The position numbers and the translations under genes are program-made. 64,000 nt of DNA from Pelagomonas calceolata (lineage: Eukaryota > Sar > Pelagophyceae > Pelagomonadales > Pelagomonadaceae), in NCBI GenBank assembly GCA_918797485.1, contig CAKKNE010000005.1, forward strand, positions 3,968,001-4,032,000, in the 5' to 3' direction. Below, piece by piece: positions 50,473 to 59,509 of the stretch. The notes under the pieces were generated by a model that saw only the letters and a list, made by a program, of their open reading frames with translations, did no database searches and was not told the DNA's origin. How positions within the stretch are numbered: position 1 is the stretch's first letter; each line of letters begins with the position of its first letter.

Positions 50473-50495
50473 GCTAGTGTCTTACAGGACGCTAG
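50473..50495. promoter_or_regulatory. Dispersed GCTAG palindromic motif, copy 8
   Basis: GCTAGTGTCTTACAG then GACGCTAG. It lies 123 bp from the GST start and 172 bp from the second serine acetyltransferase start, in the divergent region 50351-50666. Confidence 0.65.
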
Positions 50496-50666
50496 GCTCG
50501 ACTTTTGTGAGTAGTGAGATTAAGGGACCCCCGTGAGCCCGCGGAACGGTATCAGACTCGTCCGGTAATCTGATCCGTCGGATCCGGCACCAGAGCTGAC
50601 GCATTTCAGGAGGGATTGAGGCTTCATAGGCCAAAAACCTCGAATTGCTCAAGTGGTTGAAGGATC

Positions 50667-51623
50667 ATGCTGCTGCGCGCCGTTGGTCGAAAGTTCTCTC
50701 TCTCTGGTCGAATCGGCCGCCGCCGGCTTTGTACGTCACAGCCCGGTGTGGTGGCCGCCGCGGCCTGGGCCGAGCTCCAGGACGAAGCGCGCGCGGCGCT
50801 GTCGACGCCCGCGTACGCTCGCTTCGGCATGGATCGCTTCCTCTTCGGCGAGGTACTCACGCACGGGTCGCTCGCCGAGGCGCTCGCGCACGAGCTCGGC
50901 TCGAAGTTCACGGCGAACGACACGGACAAGCAGGTCCGCTTCGAGGAGCTGCTCCTCCACGCGTTTACCGAGGACCCGACGCTCGCGGACGCGGCGGCGG
51001 CAGATATGAGGCGCTTCGTCGAGGTCGACCCGGCGTCCGACGGCATCCTCGACGTCCTGCTCTTCTTCAAGGGCTTCCAGGCGGTGCAGTGCGCGCGCGC
51101 CGCGAACTATTACTGGCGCGAGGCGAACGGCGAGGGCCGGGCGATCGCGAAGCTCCTGCAGAGCGAGATGGCGGACGTCTTCGGCGTCGACATCCACCCG
51201 GGCGCCGTGTTCGGCCGCGGCGTCACCATCGACCACGCGACGGGCGTGGTCATCGGTGTGGAAATCAAAAGTTTTACGGCGCGTTCGTCGACCTCCACAC
51301 CATCGACGCGACGCCTGCTCGATGGCACACAGGTCGTCATCGGCGAGACGGCGGTGATCGGCGACAACGTCTCGATCATGCACGACGTCACGCTGGGCGC
51401 GACCGGCACATCGCCGGACCACGACCGGCACCCGAAGGTCGGGAACGACGTGCTCATCTGCGCGGGCTCCAAGGTGCTCGGGAACATCGAGATCAGCGAC
51501 GGCGCCGTCGTGGCCGCGTCCGCGGTCGTCAACAAGCCGGTCGCCGCGGGGCACACGGCCGTCGGCATCCCGGCGAGGCACCTCCCGCCGCGGGCCAAGA
51601 AGGTCCGAAAGCAGGAGCTCTAG
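50667..51623 (+). CDS. SAT: Serine O-acetyltransferase, copy 2
   Basis: Same enzyme family as 3077..3877 but only moderately similar, with an Arg-rich, mitochondrion-like leader (MLLRAVGRKFSLSGRIGRRR). The frame is open throughout, yet the run VEIKSFTARSSTSTPSTRR inside the catalytic beta-helix is introner sequence. Removing 51246..51332 gives DHATGVVIGETAVIGDNVSI, the normal family sequence, and a protein of 289 aa (exons 50667..51245 and 51333..51623). HPGAVFGRGVTIDHATG and the C-terminal hexapeptides are intact. Unspliced message would insert 29 residues next to the active-site His. Confidence 0.92.
   Translation: MLLRAVGRKFSLSGRIGRRRLCTSQPGVVAAAAWAELQDEARAALSTPAYARFGMDRFLFGEVLTHGSLAEALAHELGSKFTANDTDKQVRFEELLLHAFTEDPTLADAAAADMRRFVEVDPASDGILDVLLFFKGFQAVQCARAANYYWREANGEGRAIAKLLQSEMADVFGVDIHPGAVFGRGVTIDHATGVVIGVEIKSFTARSSTSTPSTRRLLDGTQVVIGETAVIGDNVSIMHDVTLGATGTSPDHDRHPKVGNDVLICAGSKVLGNIEISDGAVVAASAVVNKPVAAGHTAVGIPARHLPPRAKKVRKQEL
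51254..51332 (+). mobile_element. Short in-frame introner in serine acetyltransferase 2
   Basis: Starts CGGTGTGGAAATCAAAAG (first bases diverged from CTGTGTGG) and ends CTCGATGGCACACAG. The target duplication is GTGGTCAT (51246-51253) and GTCGTCAT (51333-51340), 7 of 8. The intron 51246..51332 is 87 nt with no stop in frame. The 3' inverted terminus has shrunk to CACACAG directly after the core. Confidence 0.88.
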
Positions 51624-51647
51624 AATCTAGGTAAACTTAGCACATCT

Positions 51648-53198
51648 TCACACAGAAGAAGACTCGACCGCCGCGTAGTCGCGGCGACGATTGCGGCGCC
51701 ACCGAAGGTACGCGCCCAGCGGCAGACATACGAGAGCGGCGACGACGGCCCACCGCGAACCGAGGACCTCGAAGCGCGACCCGGCGGGCACCCCGCAACC
51801 GTCCGCGTCGCAGCCCCGGATCGGCGCGAAGCCCACCCGCGGAGACGCGCCCATGTCGTGGGCCACGTAGTAGCTCTCGAAGAGCGACTGGCCGAGGATG
51901 ACGTTGCGGCCCTCCTCGATGGGGCCGACGGAGAAGAAGTAGGCGTCCTCCTTGCGCGGCGGCGCCTCCGCGGCGCAATAGCTCGTCTTCGGGACGCGGT
52001 TGACGTAGCGACACGCCGGCATCGTCAGCACGACATCATCTCCCTCCGTCGCCAGGGACACTGTCAGCTCTGGCAGAGATGATAGGTCCAGCTTCGACGC
52101 ATCCACGCAGGCCTCGCCCTTCCAGAACGCACGCGGCACGTCCGGCGCCGCCGCAGATAACGTCGCGACGGCCGCGTCGAAGGCCCGCTTCGGCAGGACC
52201 AGGCCGGAAGTGCCGGAATCCACTATAGACTGGTCCGTCCCGTCGGCGTACGCGTCGATCGCGGCGACGTCGGCCGGCAGCACGTCGGCGGCGCCGAACC
52301 GGATGGACGTCGCGCGCACGGCCCAGTAGGGCCGTTTGGTGATAGGCACCCACTGGATGGCGCCGTAGAAGCGCCTTGCATCAAAGCCGCCGACGTCGAG
52401 CGCGCCGCCGCCGCCGCGGCCCCGGTCGAAGCCGCAGCACCTGTGTGGAAATCAAAATTTTACGGCGCGTTCGTGCTGAATCATCGCGTCGTCCTCCACG
52501 CCATCGACGCGACGCCTCCTCGATGGCGTGGCGATGCCGGTTCCTCGCCGCTCGACCGAGCCAGGACGGCCGCGTCATTGCCGCGAAATGACTTAGTGAA
52601 GAATTGTTGCACCCGACGCACTTGTTGATTTCCACACAGCGCAGCACTGCAGGCCGAACACGGGGTCCACGTCCGCGTGCGTCGCGAAGAGCACGTCGAG
52701 CAACGGCGGCGAGCCCGCGGTGAGCCCGACCTCGCCGGCCGTGAGGCCGACGATGCCCTGCATGTAGTTGTGCGGCTGCGTCATGTGGCGCGGCGACGTC
52801 GCGTCCTCCTCGGGCGTGCGCTCGCAGGTCGTCATGGCCTTTTGTTTTTGGTAGGCGCCGAACTTGTAATTCGTGACGTTGTACGCGCCGAGCGTCACCG
52901 TCGCCTCGCACACAACGCCGGACCAAAATCCGCTGCCGTAGACGACCTTGATAGGTCCGCCGTCGCAGGCCGACGAGTCGTAAAAGAGGTCGCAACCAAT
53001 GGTTTCGTTGCCCGCGACGCCGACGAGCGCGCTGCCCGTGTCCACGTTCAAGCTGAACGGTCCTTGGCCGTCAATATAAACAGGTGTAGTATAATCGTCC
53101 GCGTTGTCGCCTTTGAGCGGCGTCGTCGACAGCGCCGACGCGTGGCGGTGCTTGCGCAGCTGAAGCGAGGTTGCGGGTGGCAAGATCGATGGCGTCAT
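51648..53198 (-). CDS. Membrane-anchored pepsin-type aspartic protease
   Basis: Exons 53198..52648 and 52440..51648 (447 aa from the ATG at 53198; the frame is open further upstream). First catalytic motif NVDTGSALVGVAG, flap YGSGFWSG, second catalytic motif SIVDSGTSGLVLP. Cys-rich loops. A C-terminal membrane helix (WAVVAALVCLPLGAYL) is followed by a basic tail RWRRNRRRD, as in BACE-like anchored proteases. The leader is weak, but a secretory path is implied by the anchor. The introner at 52441..52639 interrupts QCCGFDRGRGGGG; its 8-bp duplication is exact. Confidence 0.87.
52441..52639. mobile_element. Long introner with perfect target duplication, aspartic protease gene
   Basis: On the coding (-) strand the sequence reads GTGCTGCG, CTGTGTGGAAATCAACAAG ..., TTTTGATTTCCACACAG, GTGCTGCG. 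The 8-bp duplication is identical on both sides and the termini are perfect. Long family (about 200 bp) with TTTTACGGCGCG near one end and AAATGACTTAGTGAAGAAT near the other. Relative to its gene it lies in the opposite orientation to the copy at 60538..60742. The intron is 52441..52647 and begins with the duplicated GT. Confidence 0.95.
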
Positions 53199-53543
53199 TG
53201 CGGAGTCTTGGTCGTCACACCGCGGCGAGCTTGCTGCAGCGATGTGTGGTGTGGCACAGCTGCTGTCTCCGCTGCCTCTATTAGTGCGCCCGCTACGCAG
53301 CGCGCTGTGTGAGGCGTTGTCGCAGTACCCTGGAGCGACGTTTTGACAAGTTTCGGCAGATCCTGCGCGAAAGCCGTCACTGTGATGATTTTGCTCTGCC
53401 AAAATAGCAAATGGCTCTCAGCCCCACGAGCCCAACCTAGCCACCAGATCGACGAAACAATGCTGCGGTGACGATTCTAATGGAACCAACGCCGTGAGAC
53501 CAGCGCTGAGATAGTTAAGGCCGGCACGCCAGCGTTCAGGCTC

Positions 53544-54020
53544 ATGGCAGCAACAACACTTTTGCATCGATTTCTCCTCATATGCGCGGCCACGGCTTTC
53601 AACAGGCCACATGATCATTGGTCTCACCGCCTGCTACATTTACGCGCAGCGCTGAGCCCTACCGAGGCCCACGAAAACATACAAACGGTCTACGACGGCG
53701 TCATCGACGTGCGCATGAGCGCCGAACACCGCCTGGAGGGGCGCATCGTCGACAGTATTTGTATACCGGCGCAGCTCTGGGAACACGGCATGTACCTGCC
53801 GAGGCATGCGTTCGTGCCCGACGTATTGGAGCAATTCGAGACCGACTGCTGCCTCCTGTGCGTCTGCGGCGACGGCCGGAGATCGGAGCTCGCGGCGCAA
53901 CAGCTCGCGGCCGCCGGATTTTCGGTAGACTACATCGACGGCGGTCTCAACGCCTGGGCCGAGCAGTCCCTCGAACTAGAGATTGAGGACGACGGCGGAT
54001 TGGTTGGGAGCTATGTGTAA
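53544..54020 (+). CDS. Rhodanese-domain protein, plastid-targeted
   Basis: 158 aa. Signal peptide (MAATTLLHRFLLICAATAFN) with ATAF resembling the heterokont plastid cleavage motif. One rhodanese domain: VYDGVIDVRMSAEHRLEGRI, and active-site loop CVCGDGRRSELAA with Cys followed by the five-residue loop. YIDGGLNAWAEQ ends the domain. Sulfur transfer (cyanide, thiosulfate or persulfide relay) is the family activity; the partner is unknown. The divergent region 53199-53543 shared with the protease gene shows no clear GCTAG motif. Confidence 0.85.
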   Translation: MAATTLLHRFLLICAATAFNRPHDHWSHRLLHLRAALSPTEAHENIQTVYDGVIDVRMSAEHRLEGRIVDSICIPAQLWEHGMYLPRHAFVPDVLEQFETDCCLLCVCGDGRRSELAAQQLAAAGFSVDYIDGGLNAWAEQSLELEIEDDGGLVGSYV

Positions 54021-54035
54021 ACAATTAACCAAAAT

Positions 54036-54968
54036 TTACTCCTCGATGCCCTCGTCGACGAGGGGCTCGTCGAAGGTCCATCGCTCGAAGTCGAGCGACC
54101 GGAGGACGCCTTTCTTCGACTTCGAAGGCCACTTGAAAATGAACTCGCCCGCGTCCTCGGTATACGTGCCCTCGATCCGTGACGGGCCGTCCACGTACGT
54201 GAACTTGGCGTCGCCCACCAGCGTCAATTGACAAGCACCACAGGAGAACACGCGCCGCGGCAGGTACAAATAGAGAGATATGCCGCCGACGACCTCGCGC
54301 CGGTCCGGGGCCCAGCCAGGCACGGCGAAGGTGTAGGCGACGACGGTGACGTTCCGCAGCGCGGCGAGCCGCGGCGCGATCGTTTTCAGACCGGACGGCA
54401 CGAGGTAGAGGAAGATCTTCGTGGCGCGGTCCAGCGGCTCGGCGAGCGCGTCTCCCTGAATGATGCGGGCCCCGGCGAGGCCCGCCACGGCCTCCGTCGC
54501 GCGTTTCGCGAGCGCGGCGTCGAGCTCGACGCCGACCGCCTCGGCGCCGCGCCGCGCCGCCGCAACCACAAAACGCCCGTCGCCGCAGCCGACGTCGTAG
54601 ACCACGTCCCCTTCCCCAACATCCAGCAGCTCCAGCGCTTTGGCGACGGCGGCTTCTGGCGTCGGGTTGAACGGCGCGAGCTCGTTCCGCGACGCGCTCG
54701 GCGTCGCCGCCGGCGCCTTGCGTCGATCGACTCTCCCGCGCAGCAGCGCCTGGAAGGCCGTCGCGCGTTTGACGTCGGCTCGGATGACGGCGTCGAGCCT
54801 TTGAACGCTCGCGTCGTCGAGGACGTCGGCGCCCTGAGCTTCCCGGTCCCAGAGCTCGCGCGCGGCGAGCGGCGTCAGCACGCTCGTCGTGCCGGGCGGC
54901 CCGACGGCGGCGCCCTTGGAGGCGACCCAGGCGTCGAAGGTCGTTTGGGCTGCTACTTGGGCGCTCAT
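54036..54968 (-). CDS. FAM173/ATPSCKMT-like protein methyltransferase
   Basis: 310 aa. An N-terminal helical region is followed by a class I SAM-methyltransferase core: FNPTPEAAVAKALELLDV, motif I VVYDVGCGDGRFVVAA, acidic VGVELDAA, ARIIQGDAL and KIFLYLVPSGL. The Pro-Thr-Pro lead-in and YDVGCGDGR match the lysine methyltransferases FAM173A/B, which modify mitochondrial ADP/ATP carrier or ATP synthase c-subunit. The extra C-terminal beta part (about 220-310, with CGACQLTLVGDAKFTYVDGP) is not typical; there it may add a binding surface. Confidence 0.75.
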   Translation of the reverse strand: MSAQVAAQTTFDAWVASKGAAVGPPGTTSVLTPLAARELWDREAQGADVLDDASVQRLDAVIRADVKRATAFQALLRGRVDRRKAPAATPSASRNELAPFNPTPEAAVAKALELLDVGEGDVVYDVGCGDGRFVVAAARRGAEAVGVELDAALAKRATEAVAGLAGARIIQGDALAEPLDRATKIFLYLVPSGLKTIAPRLAALRNVTVVAYTFAVPGWAPDRREVVGGISLYLYLPRRVFSCGACQLTLVGDAKFTYVDGPSRIEGTYTEDAGEFIFKWPSKSKKGVLRSLDFERWTFDEPLVDEGIEE

Positions 54969-55179
54969 TCGGCTCGGTCTCTTGCACCGGTCCGCGGTTG
55001 TGCGGCTGTGGATCTGCTGTGGCGCCTGGGGTGCTTATGGATAACTTCGATATGGCTTTGCCTAGAGTATGGCTGCCTGGACGTGCCTGCGCTTGCAACG
55101 ATGTGGCTTTGCCTTTACGTGCCTGTGCTGCAATTAAGCTATGCGGTGTGGTGCTGCAAAAAAGCGGCAAAACGCCGGT

Positions 55180-55203
55180 GCTAGCGTACACAGACACACT
55201 AGG
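55180..55203. promoter_or_regulatory. Dispersed GCTAG motif, variant copy
   Basis: GCTAGCGTACAC then AGACACACTAGG, 64 bp upstream of the calcineurin-B-like start and 212 bp from the divergent methyltransferase start. The half-sites are kept, the centre is changed. Confidence 0.5.
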
Positions 55204-55266
55204 AAAAACAACAAAGCGCTGTGCCGTCGGGCTGCCCCCGCCCCATCAGCAGTCGCCCAGAGAAGG

Positions 55267-55875
55267 ATGGGCAACGACGTCGCCAAGAACTGCGCGAACC
55301 GCATGGCCATCGGCGCCATGTCCAACGTGACGGACCTGGAGCGGCCGGTCATCCAGCGCATGTCCGAGAAGCTGGCCGATATTGCTAAAAGAGAGGGTTC
55401 CAAAGATCTCGTGACGAAGGAGGAGTTCGGGGAGGCCCTGAACGGTTTGGAGATCACGCAGAGCGACCGGGACATCCTGGATCGCATCTTCGTCATGCTC
55501 GACCGCACGGGCGAAGACAGGATCAACCACAAGGAGTTCATCGTCGGCATCGTGCCCTTCGCGCTGGGCAAGACGGAAGAACTGATCCAGATGGCCTTCG
55601 AGCTGTTTACGAACAACGCGTCGGATCGCGTGACGCCGATGGATTTGAGATTTATATTGATGACGCTGAACACGGTGGCGTCGTATTTTGGGGATCCGGT
55701 CATGACCGTGGCGCAGGTCGACAAGGTCGTGGACGACGCGGCGGACAAGCTCGACCCGCCGCCCAAATCGGGCGAGCTGCTCATGGCCGAGCTGTCGCCG
55801 TACGTAGCCGACCACGAGTTCGTCCACGAGTTCGTCGAGGGCAAGGGGACCTCGCGCTACGGGAATAAGTTGTAG
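55267..55875 (+). CDS. Calcineurin-B-like EF-hand protein
   Basis: 202 aa from the ATG at 55267, which puts Gly at position 2 (MGNDVAKNC) and a Cys nearby, a likely N-myristoylation/palmitoylation signal; upstream in-frame Mets are ignored for that reason. EF-hand-like segments: KDLVTKEEFGEALNGLEI, then MLDRTGEDRINHKEFIVGI, then a degenerate third with RVTPMDLRFILM. The loops are imperfect (Thr and Glu at the 3 and 5 ligand positions), so calcium affinity may be low. Probably a regulatory subunit or sensor. Confidence 0.8.
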   Translation: MGNDVAKNCANRMAIGAMSNVTDLERPVIQRMSEKLADIAKREGSKDLVTKEEFGEALNGLEITQSDRDILDRIFVMLDRTGEDRINHKEFIVGIVPFALGKTEELIQMAFELFTNNASDRVTPMDLRFILMTLNTVASYFGDPVMTVAQVDKVVDDAADKLDPPPKSGELLMAELSPYVADHEFVHEFVEGKGTSRYGNKL

Positions 55876-55965
55876 TCCACAGGCTCCTGGCTAGGCTGGT
55901 GGTATCTCCCGCGAACTTGAAGAGATCCGCGAAGCCCGCCGGGAAATTACTAGTACAAGACAAGT

Positions 55966-58900
55966 CTACTCGTGCGGGAAGAGCGACTCGACCACGCCTT
56001 CGACCACGACGGCGCACGCGTTCACGGCCGCGAAGAAGCACAGCGTCAGGCCGAAGATGCAGTTCATCGCGGCGCCGCGCTTGCGGATGGGCTCGAGCAG
56101 CTCGGTCGCGCAGACGTCTGGCGCGTCGCCGTGCGCGAAGGGCCCGTCTAATCTAAACAACGGCGCGTGCGCCTGGCCGAAGGCGCAGGCGAGCGCCACG
56201 GCCGGCCTTTCCAAGATCCATCGCGCGAGGTTTGGCGCCGCGCCGATCTCCCGCGCGAGCGAGAACATGTACAGGCCGTAGTCGACCTGTGTGTGGAAAT
56301 CAACAACGCCGTAAATTTTGATTTGCACACAGGTGTCGATACGCCGTAGCTCAGGCGGCAATTCGTCAGTTTGTAGGGCGCCGACGGCACGCGCGGCCCC
56401 GTCGCGCGGCCCTGGAGCTTCGCCACCCACCACATGGCCTGCAACTCGCTCATCGGCGGGATGGCGCCGACGTTCGGTCGCGCGAAGCCGAAGAACGCGA
56501 GGTCACCTTCCTCCGGGTCGCAGATGAAATGCTCAGTCGGCAGCGCATCGTCCTGGCCTGTGTGGAAATCAACCAGTGAGTTGGGTTATTCGCCGCGTCG
56601 ATGGCGTGGGGCGCCTGAAATTTGATTTCCACACAGGCCTCGGCCGTCCGACGCCCTCTTCAGAAAAGGGAACGTCTGCCTGTAGCCCGTCGCCAGGACG
56701 ACGACGTCCGCGGCCACTTCCACGTCGTGACGGTCGTCGGCCCGCGTCGACCGGAAGCGCACCGCCCGCCCGCCAAAGCTAGCTGCCTCGTAGTGGTCGA
56801 GCAGGTCCACACCTGTTCATAAATCAAATTATCGCGGCGCGTCGACACATGACCTCCACGCCATCGACGCGAACCCACCGACTCACTGTTTGATTTGCGC
56901 ACAGGTTCACGCCGACGGCCACGTCCGCCTGCGCTTTATCCAACCAGCGCCACGGCCGCGCCCACCACGCCTCCTTGGGGCCGCGGTTGATGAGGGGCAT
57001 GCACCTGTGTGGAAATCAAACAAGTGAGTCGTGGAGGTCGACGAAGGTGCATTGAAACTATCTCTGCACAGGGTATGACTTCGTGGCCTTGTTCACGATG
57101 TGTTTCCGCCCTTCCGCCCAGTCCATCGCGTCGGCGCGGCCGCGCCATTGGTTCCATCCGGCTGACGAGCCGCTCACGCAGAGCATCCCAAGCCGCTGGA
57201 ATTTCGTCGTGATGAACCAATGAAAACCAACACGCCGCGACCTGTGCGCAAATCAAATAGTGAATCGTGATTGCGCCGCGAGAATTTGATTTATTCACAG
57301 GCCGCAACCAGCTCGACTCCCAGCAGTGCGTGCCGGCGTTCGCAATTAAACAATCCAAAGGCGCGAAGTCCTCGCCAAACGACGCCGGCACCTGTGTGGA
57401 AATCAAATTGTCGTGGCGCGTCTCCGCCAGTGCTGAATCATGACCTTACGCCATCGACGCGACGCCACCTCGATGGCGTGGCGGCGTCGCGTCGATGTCG
57501 TGGCGGTGTGGGCCTTACACGACTCGATTCAGTCCTCAGGGCAGCGTCGTCGCCGAGAAATGACTTGGTGAAGATTACACCCGACACACTGGTTGATTTT
57601 CCACACAGGCCGGCACGCTCACGAAGCCTCGCCGCGTCGCCAGCGTGACGTGGGCTGCATTGTTTGCGGCGGCTGCGTGCGCGACGTCGAACGCTGTCTC
57701 GCCGCAGCCGACGACGACCTGTGTGGAAATCAAATTTCGGGCGCCCCACGCCATCAACGCGTCTCCGTATCCCTAAATAGCTGCATCTGCTCGATGGCGT
57801 GGTCCCAGGCCATCGACGCGACGTTTCCCCGTGACCGCGTCGGTTCCATGGTGTGGAGGTTAACGAAGGTCCACGCAATACCTAACTCACTGGTTTATTT
57901 CCACACAGATGACGACGACGCGCTTGTTTTTGAATATCGAGGACTCCTTATAGTCCTGCGAGTGAATCACAAGACCCTTGAAGGCGCCGGGGATGTCCGG
58001 GACCTTCGGCTCTTGGTGCAGACCTGAGCAGACTGCCACGCGATCAAAGGGCTCCACGGTCCTGTGACTCCCGTCGAGCAGTGTCGCTCGGTAGCCACGT
58101 CTCGTTTTGTCGAGGACCTCGACCGTGGCGTGCCGCATGTACCGCATGAGGTCGTGCTCGACCGCGCTGTGTGTGGAAATCAACCAGTGAGTGAGATTAT
58201 TGCGGAGACCTTCGTGAACCTCCACGCCATCAAGCAAATGCAGTTGCGGGGACGACGTCGCGTCGATGGCGTGGGGCGCCTGAAATTTGATTTCCACACA
58301 GGTCGACTACTAGGTATGGAGGTACGCGACGTAGTCGTCGAGGCTCTGGTGCGACTCGACCTCCGGACCTAACCTCAAGTCGGAGAAGGGTGTGATGTAC
58401 TTGCTCGAGACCTGGTGCGCGCCCTCGTAGGCGTCGGCGAAGACGCCGCCGATCTGGCCCGTCTTCTCGACGATCACCACCTCGGCGCCGTTCTCCAGCA
58501 GCGTCTTCGCCGCGGCGAGCCCCGACGCGCCGGCCCCGATGACGAGGACGCGACCGAGCGGCTTAGCCTCGGCGGGCGCTTCGTAGGCGTCGCGCGCCGC
58601 CGCGGCTCGCAGCGCCAGGAAGAACGCAAAAGCAGCTCCGGGCGAGAATACGAGGGACGCCACACAGAATACCGCCGCCGTCGTCGGCCCGCGGTCGCGG
58701 CGGACGGCGTCCGCCGAAATCACGGCGCACGCGACGAGGTCCACGAAGATCGATTTTTGGCAGTCCGTCGCCGGCCAGCACGCGACGCGGTCTCGTCTCC
58801 AGGCTATAAGGACGCCGAGCACCGCGTAGACGCCGGCCTCGTCGAAGGACCGCCCGAACGACGGCAGCCAGCGCGGCGCGACGAGCAGGAGGTGCAGCGC

Positions 58901-59389
58901 CTTGAGGACAACACCGAAGGTGACCGCGTCGGTCACGGCGAGCTGGGGCAGCCTCTGGACCGCGAGCAGCGCTAGGACCGAGCAGACGACGTAGGCGAGC
59001 GGCACGCGCGTCGAGCGCTTCTGAAAGCTCGGCGGCGTCAGCGCGAAGGCGGCGCTCATCGCGCCCAGCATGCCCGTCCAGAGGAGCTCCGCGGGCTCGT
59101 GCCGGCACCAGAGCGCCGCGACGACGACCCACGTGAGCAATTGGCACGAGTTACGATCGTGCGGCGCCTGGAGCACGTCGGCGTAGGCGTCGTCGAAGAG
59201 ATTGTCGCCGCCCCGGGCCTTGTAGGCCGTCGTGTAGCGTAAGATGTAATACCAGGTGACGGCGACGAGCGCCGCAGCGATGCTCGCTTGTTTGGCAGAG
59301 GTGCGTGTCAGCTGCTTGCGCAGCGCCCAGGTGAGCACTGCAAAGTAGCACCATACTTGCCAGTCGTAGAGCAGGTCTTGCACTGGCAT
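55966..59389 (-). CDS. Flavin-containing monooxygenase with polytopic N-terminal domain; nine exons
   Basis: Exons: 59389..58326, 58166..57917, 57718..57617, 57391..57309, 57241..57080, 57004..56913, 56812..56645, 56557..56343, 56286..55966. All phases agree (2,0,0,2,2,1,1,0), giving 818 aa. The N-terminal 280 residues hold six to eight membrane helices. The FMO part follows: FAD motif VLVIGAGASGLAAAKTL, FMO fingerprint FKGLVIHSQDYK, NADPH motif VVVVGCGETAFDVA and ATGY in VVVLATGYRQTF. The tail FGLTLCFFAAVNACAVVVEGV is another membrane helix. The family oxidises soft N or S nucleophiles. All eight introns are introner-derived. An ATG at 59461 would add 24 residues. I know of no FMO with such a membrane front end. 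Confidence 0.85.
56287..56332 (-). mobile_element. Minimal introner (46 bp), last FMO intron
   Basis: Little more than the two termini: CTGTGTGCAAATCAAAAT and TTGTTGATTTCCACACACAG. With the preceding GTATCGACAC it forms a 56-nt intron (56287..56342) that joins LSYG to VDYGLYMF. The flanks GTATCGAC and GTCGACTA are not a clean duplication. Confidence 0.8.
56558..56636 (-). mobile_element. Introner in FMO intron 7, GC-type donor
   Basis: Termini are intact on both sides, with the sub-terminal AACCCAACTCACTGG. Coding-strand flanks are GCCGAGGC and GCCAGGAC (5 of 8). Phase and protein alignment (KRASDG-QDDALPTEHF) fit an intron 56558..56644 starting with GC. The inner GTGG donor also keeps frame, but adds four residues. 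Confidence 0.8.
56813..56904 (-). mobile_element. Introner in FMO intron 6, GC-type donor
   Basis: Coding-strand termini CTGTGCGCAAATCAA and TTTGATTTATGAACAG (diverged). Flanks are GCGTGAAC and GTGTGGAC (6 of 8). The intron 56813..56912 must start at that GC to give AVGVDLLDHYEAAS. No GT donor gives the right phase except one inside the element. Confidence 0.8.
57005..57071 (-). mobile_element. Introner in FMO intron 5
   Basis: Coding-strand start CTGTGCAGAGATAG (decayed terminus) and intact end TTTGATTTCCACACAG. Intron 57005..57079, GT donor in flank GTCATACC; the downstream flank is GTGCATGCC, alignable with one gap. It joins NKATK to CMPLINRGPKEAW. Confidence 0.82.
57242..57300 (-). mobile_element. 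Introner in FMO intron 4
   Basis: 59-bp element with both termini recognisable (CTGTGAATAAATCAA, TTTGATTTGCGCACAG on the coding strand) and duplication GTTGCGGC/GTCGCGGC (7 of 8). Intron 57242..57308 joins CWESSW to SRRVGFHWF, phase 2. Confidence 0.88.
57392..57608 (-). mobile_element. Introner with perfect target duplication, FMO intron 3
   Basis: Coding-strand duplication GTGCCGGC is identical on both sides. Element of 217 bp in the long family (GAAATGACTTGGTGAAGAT, CCATCGACGCGACGCC core). Intron 57392..57616 restores GFVSVPASFGEDFAPL. Confidence 0.95.
57719..57908 (-). mobile_element. Introner in FMO intron 2
   Basis: Coding-strand duplication GTCGTCAT/GTCGTCGT (7 of 8), intact termini, sub-terminal TTTCGGGCGCCCCACGCC on one side and CCTAACTCACTGG on the other, with two cores. 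Intron 57719..57916 restores the NADPH motif NKRVVVGCGETAFDVA. Confidence 0.93.
58167..58301 (-). mobile_element. Introner in FMO intron 1, with extra 5' flank
   Basis: Intact termini (one is CTGTGTGTGG on the + strand, with an extra GT). The best splice is 58167..58325, a GTACC donor 24 nt before the element, giving DDYVA-AVEHDLMRYM, phase 2. This flank contains TAGTAGTCGAC, also found beside the copy at 56287, and the usual 8-bp duplication is not visible. Confidence 0.78.
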
Positions 59390-59509
59390 TTTGGTCGCCG
59401 CAAGATGTTGACGCTTGCGGAGCGTTGCAAAACTAATCGTGCCGTACAAAAATGCGACCAATTCGCATTGATGTGCGCATGCGCGGCCTGTTTTCCGCGG
59501 GTGAAGCTT

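Noticed and set aside
52593-52639. Apparent C-terminal tail VWKSTSASGATILH of the protease first exon
   Set aside because: This is read-through into the introner. The exact 8-bp duplication and domain continuity show it is intron.
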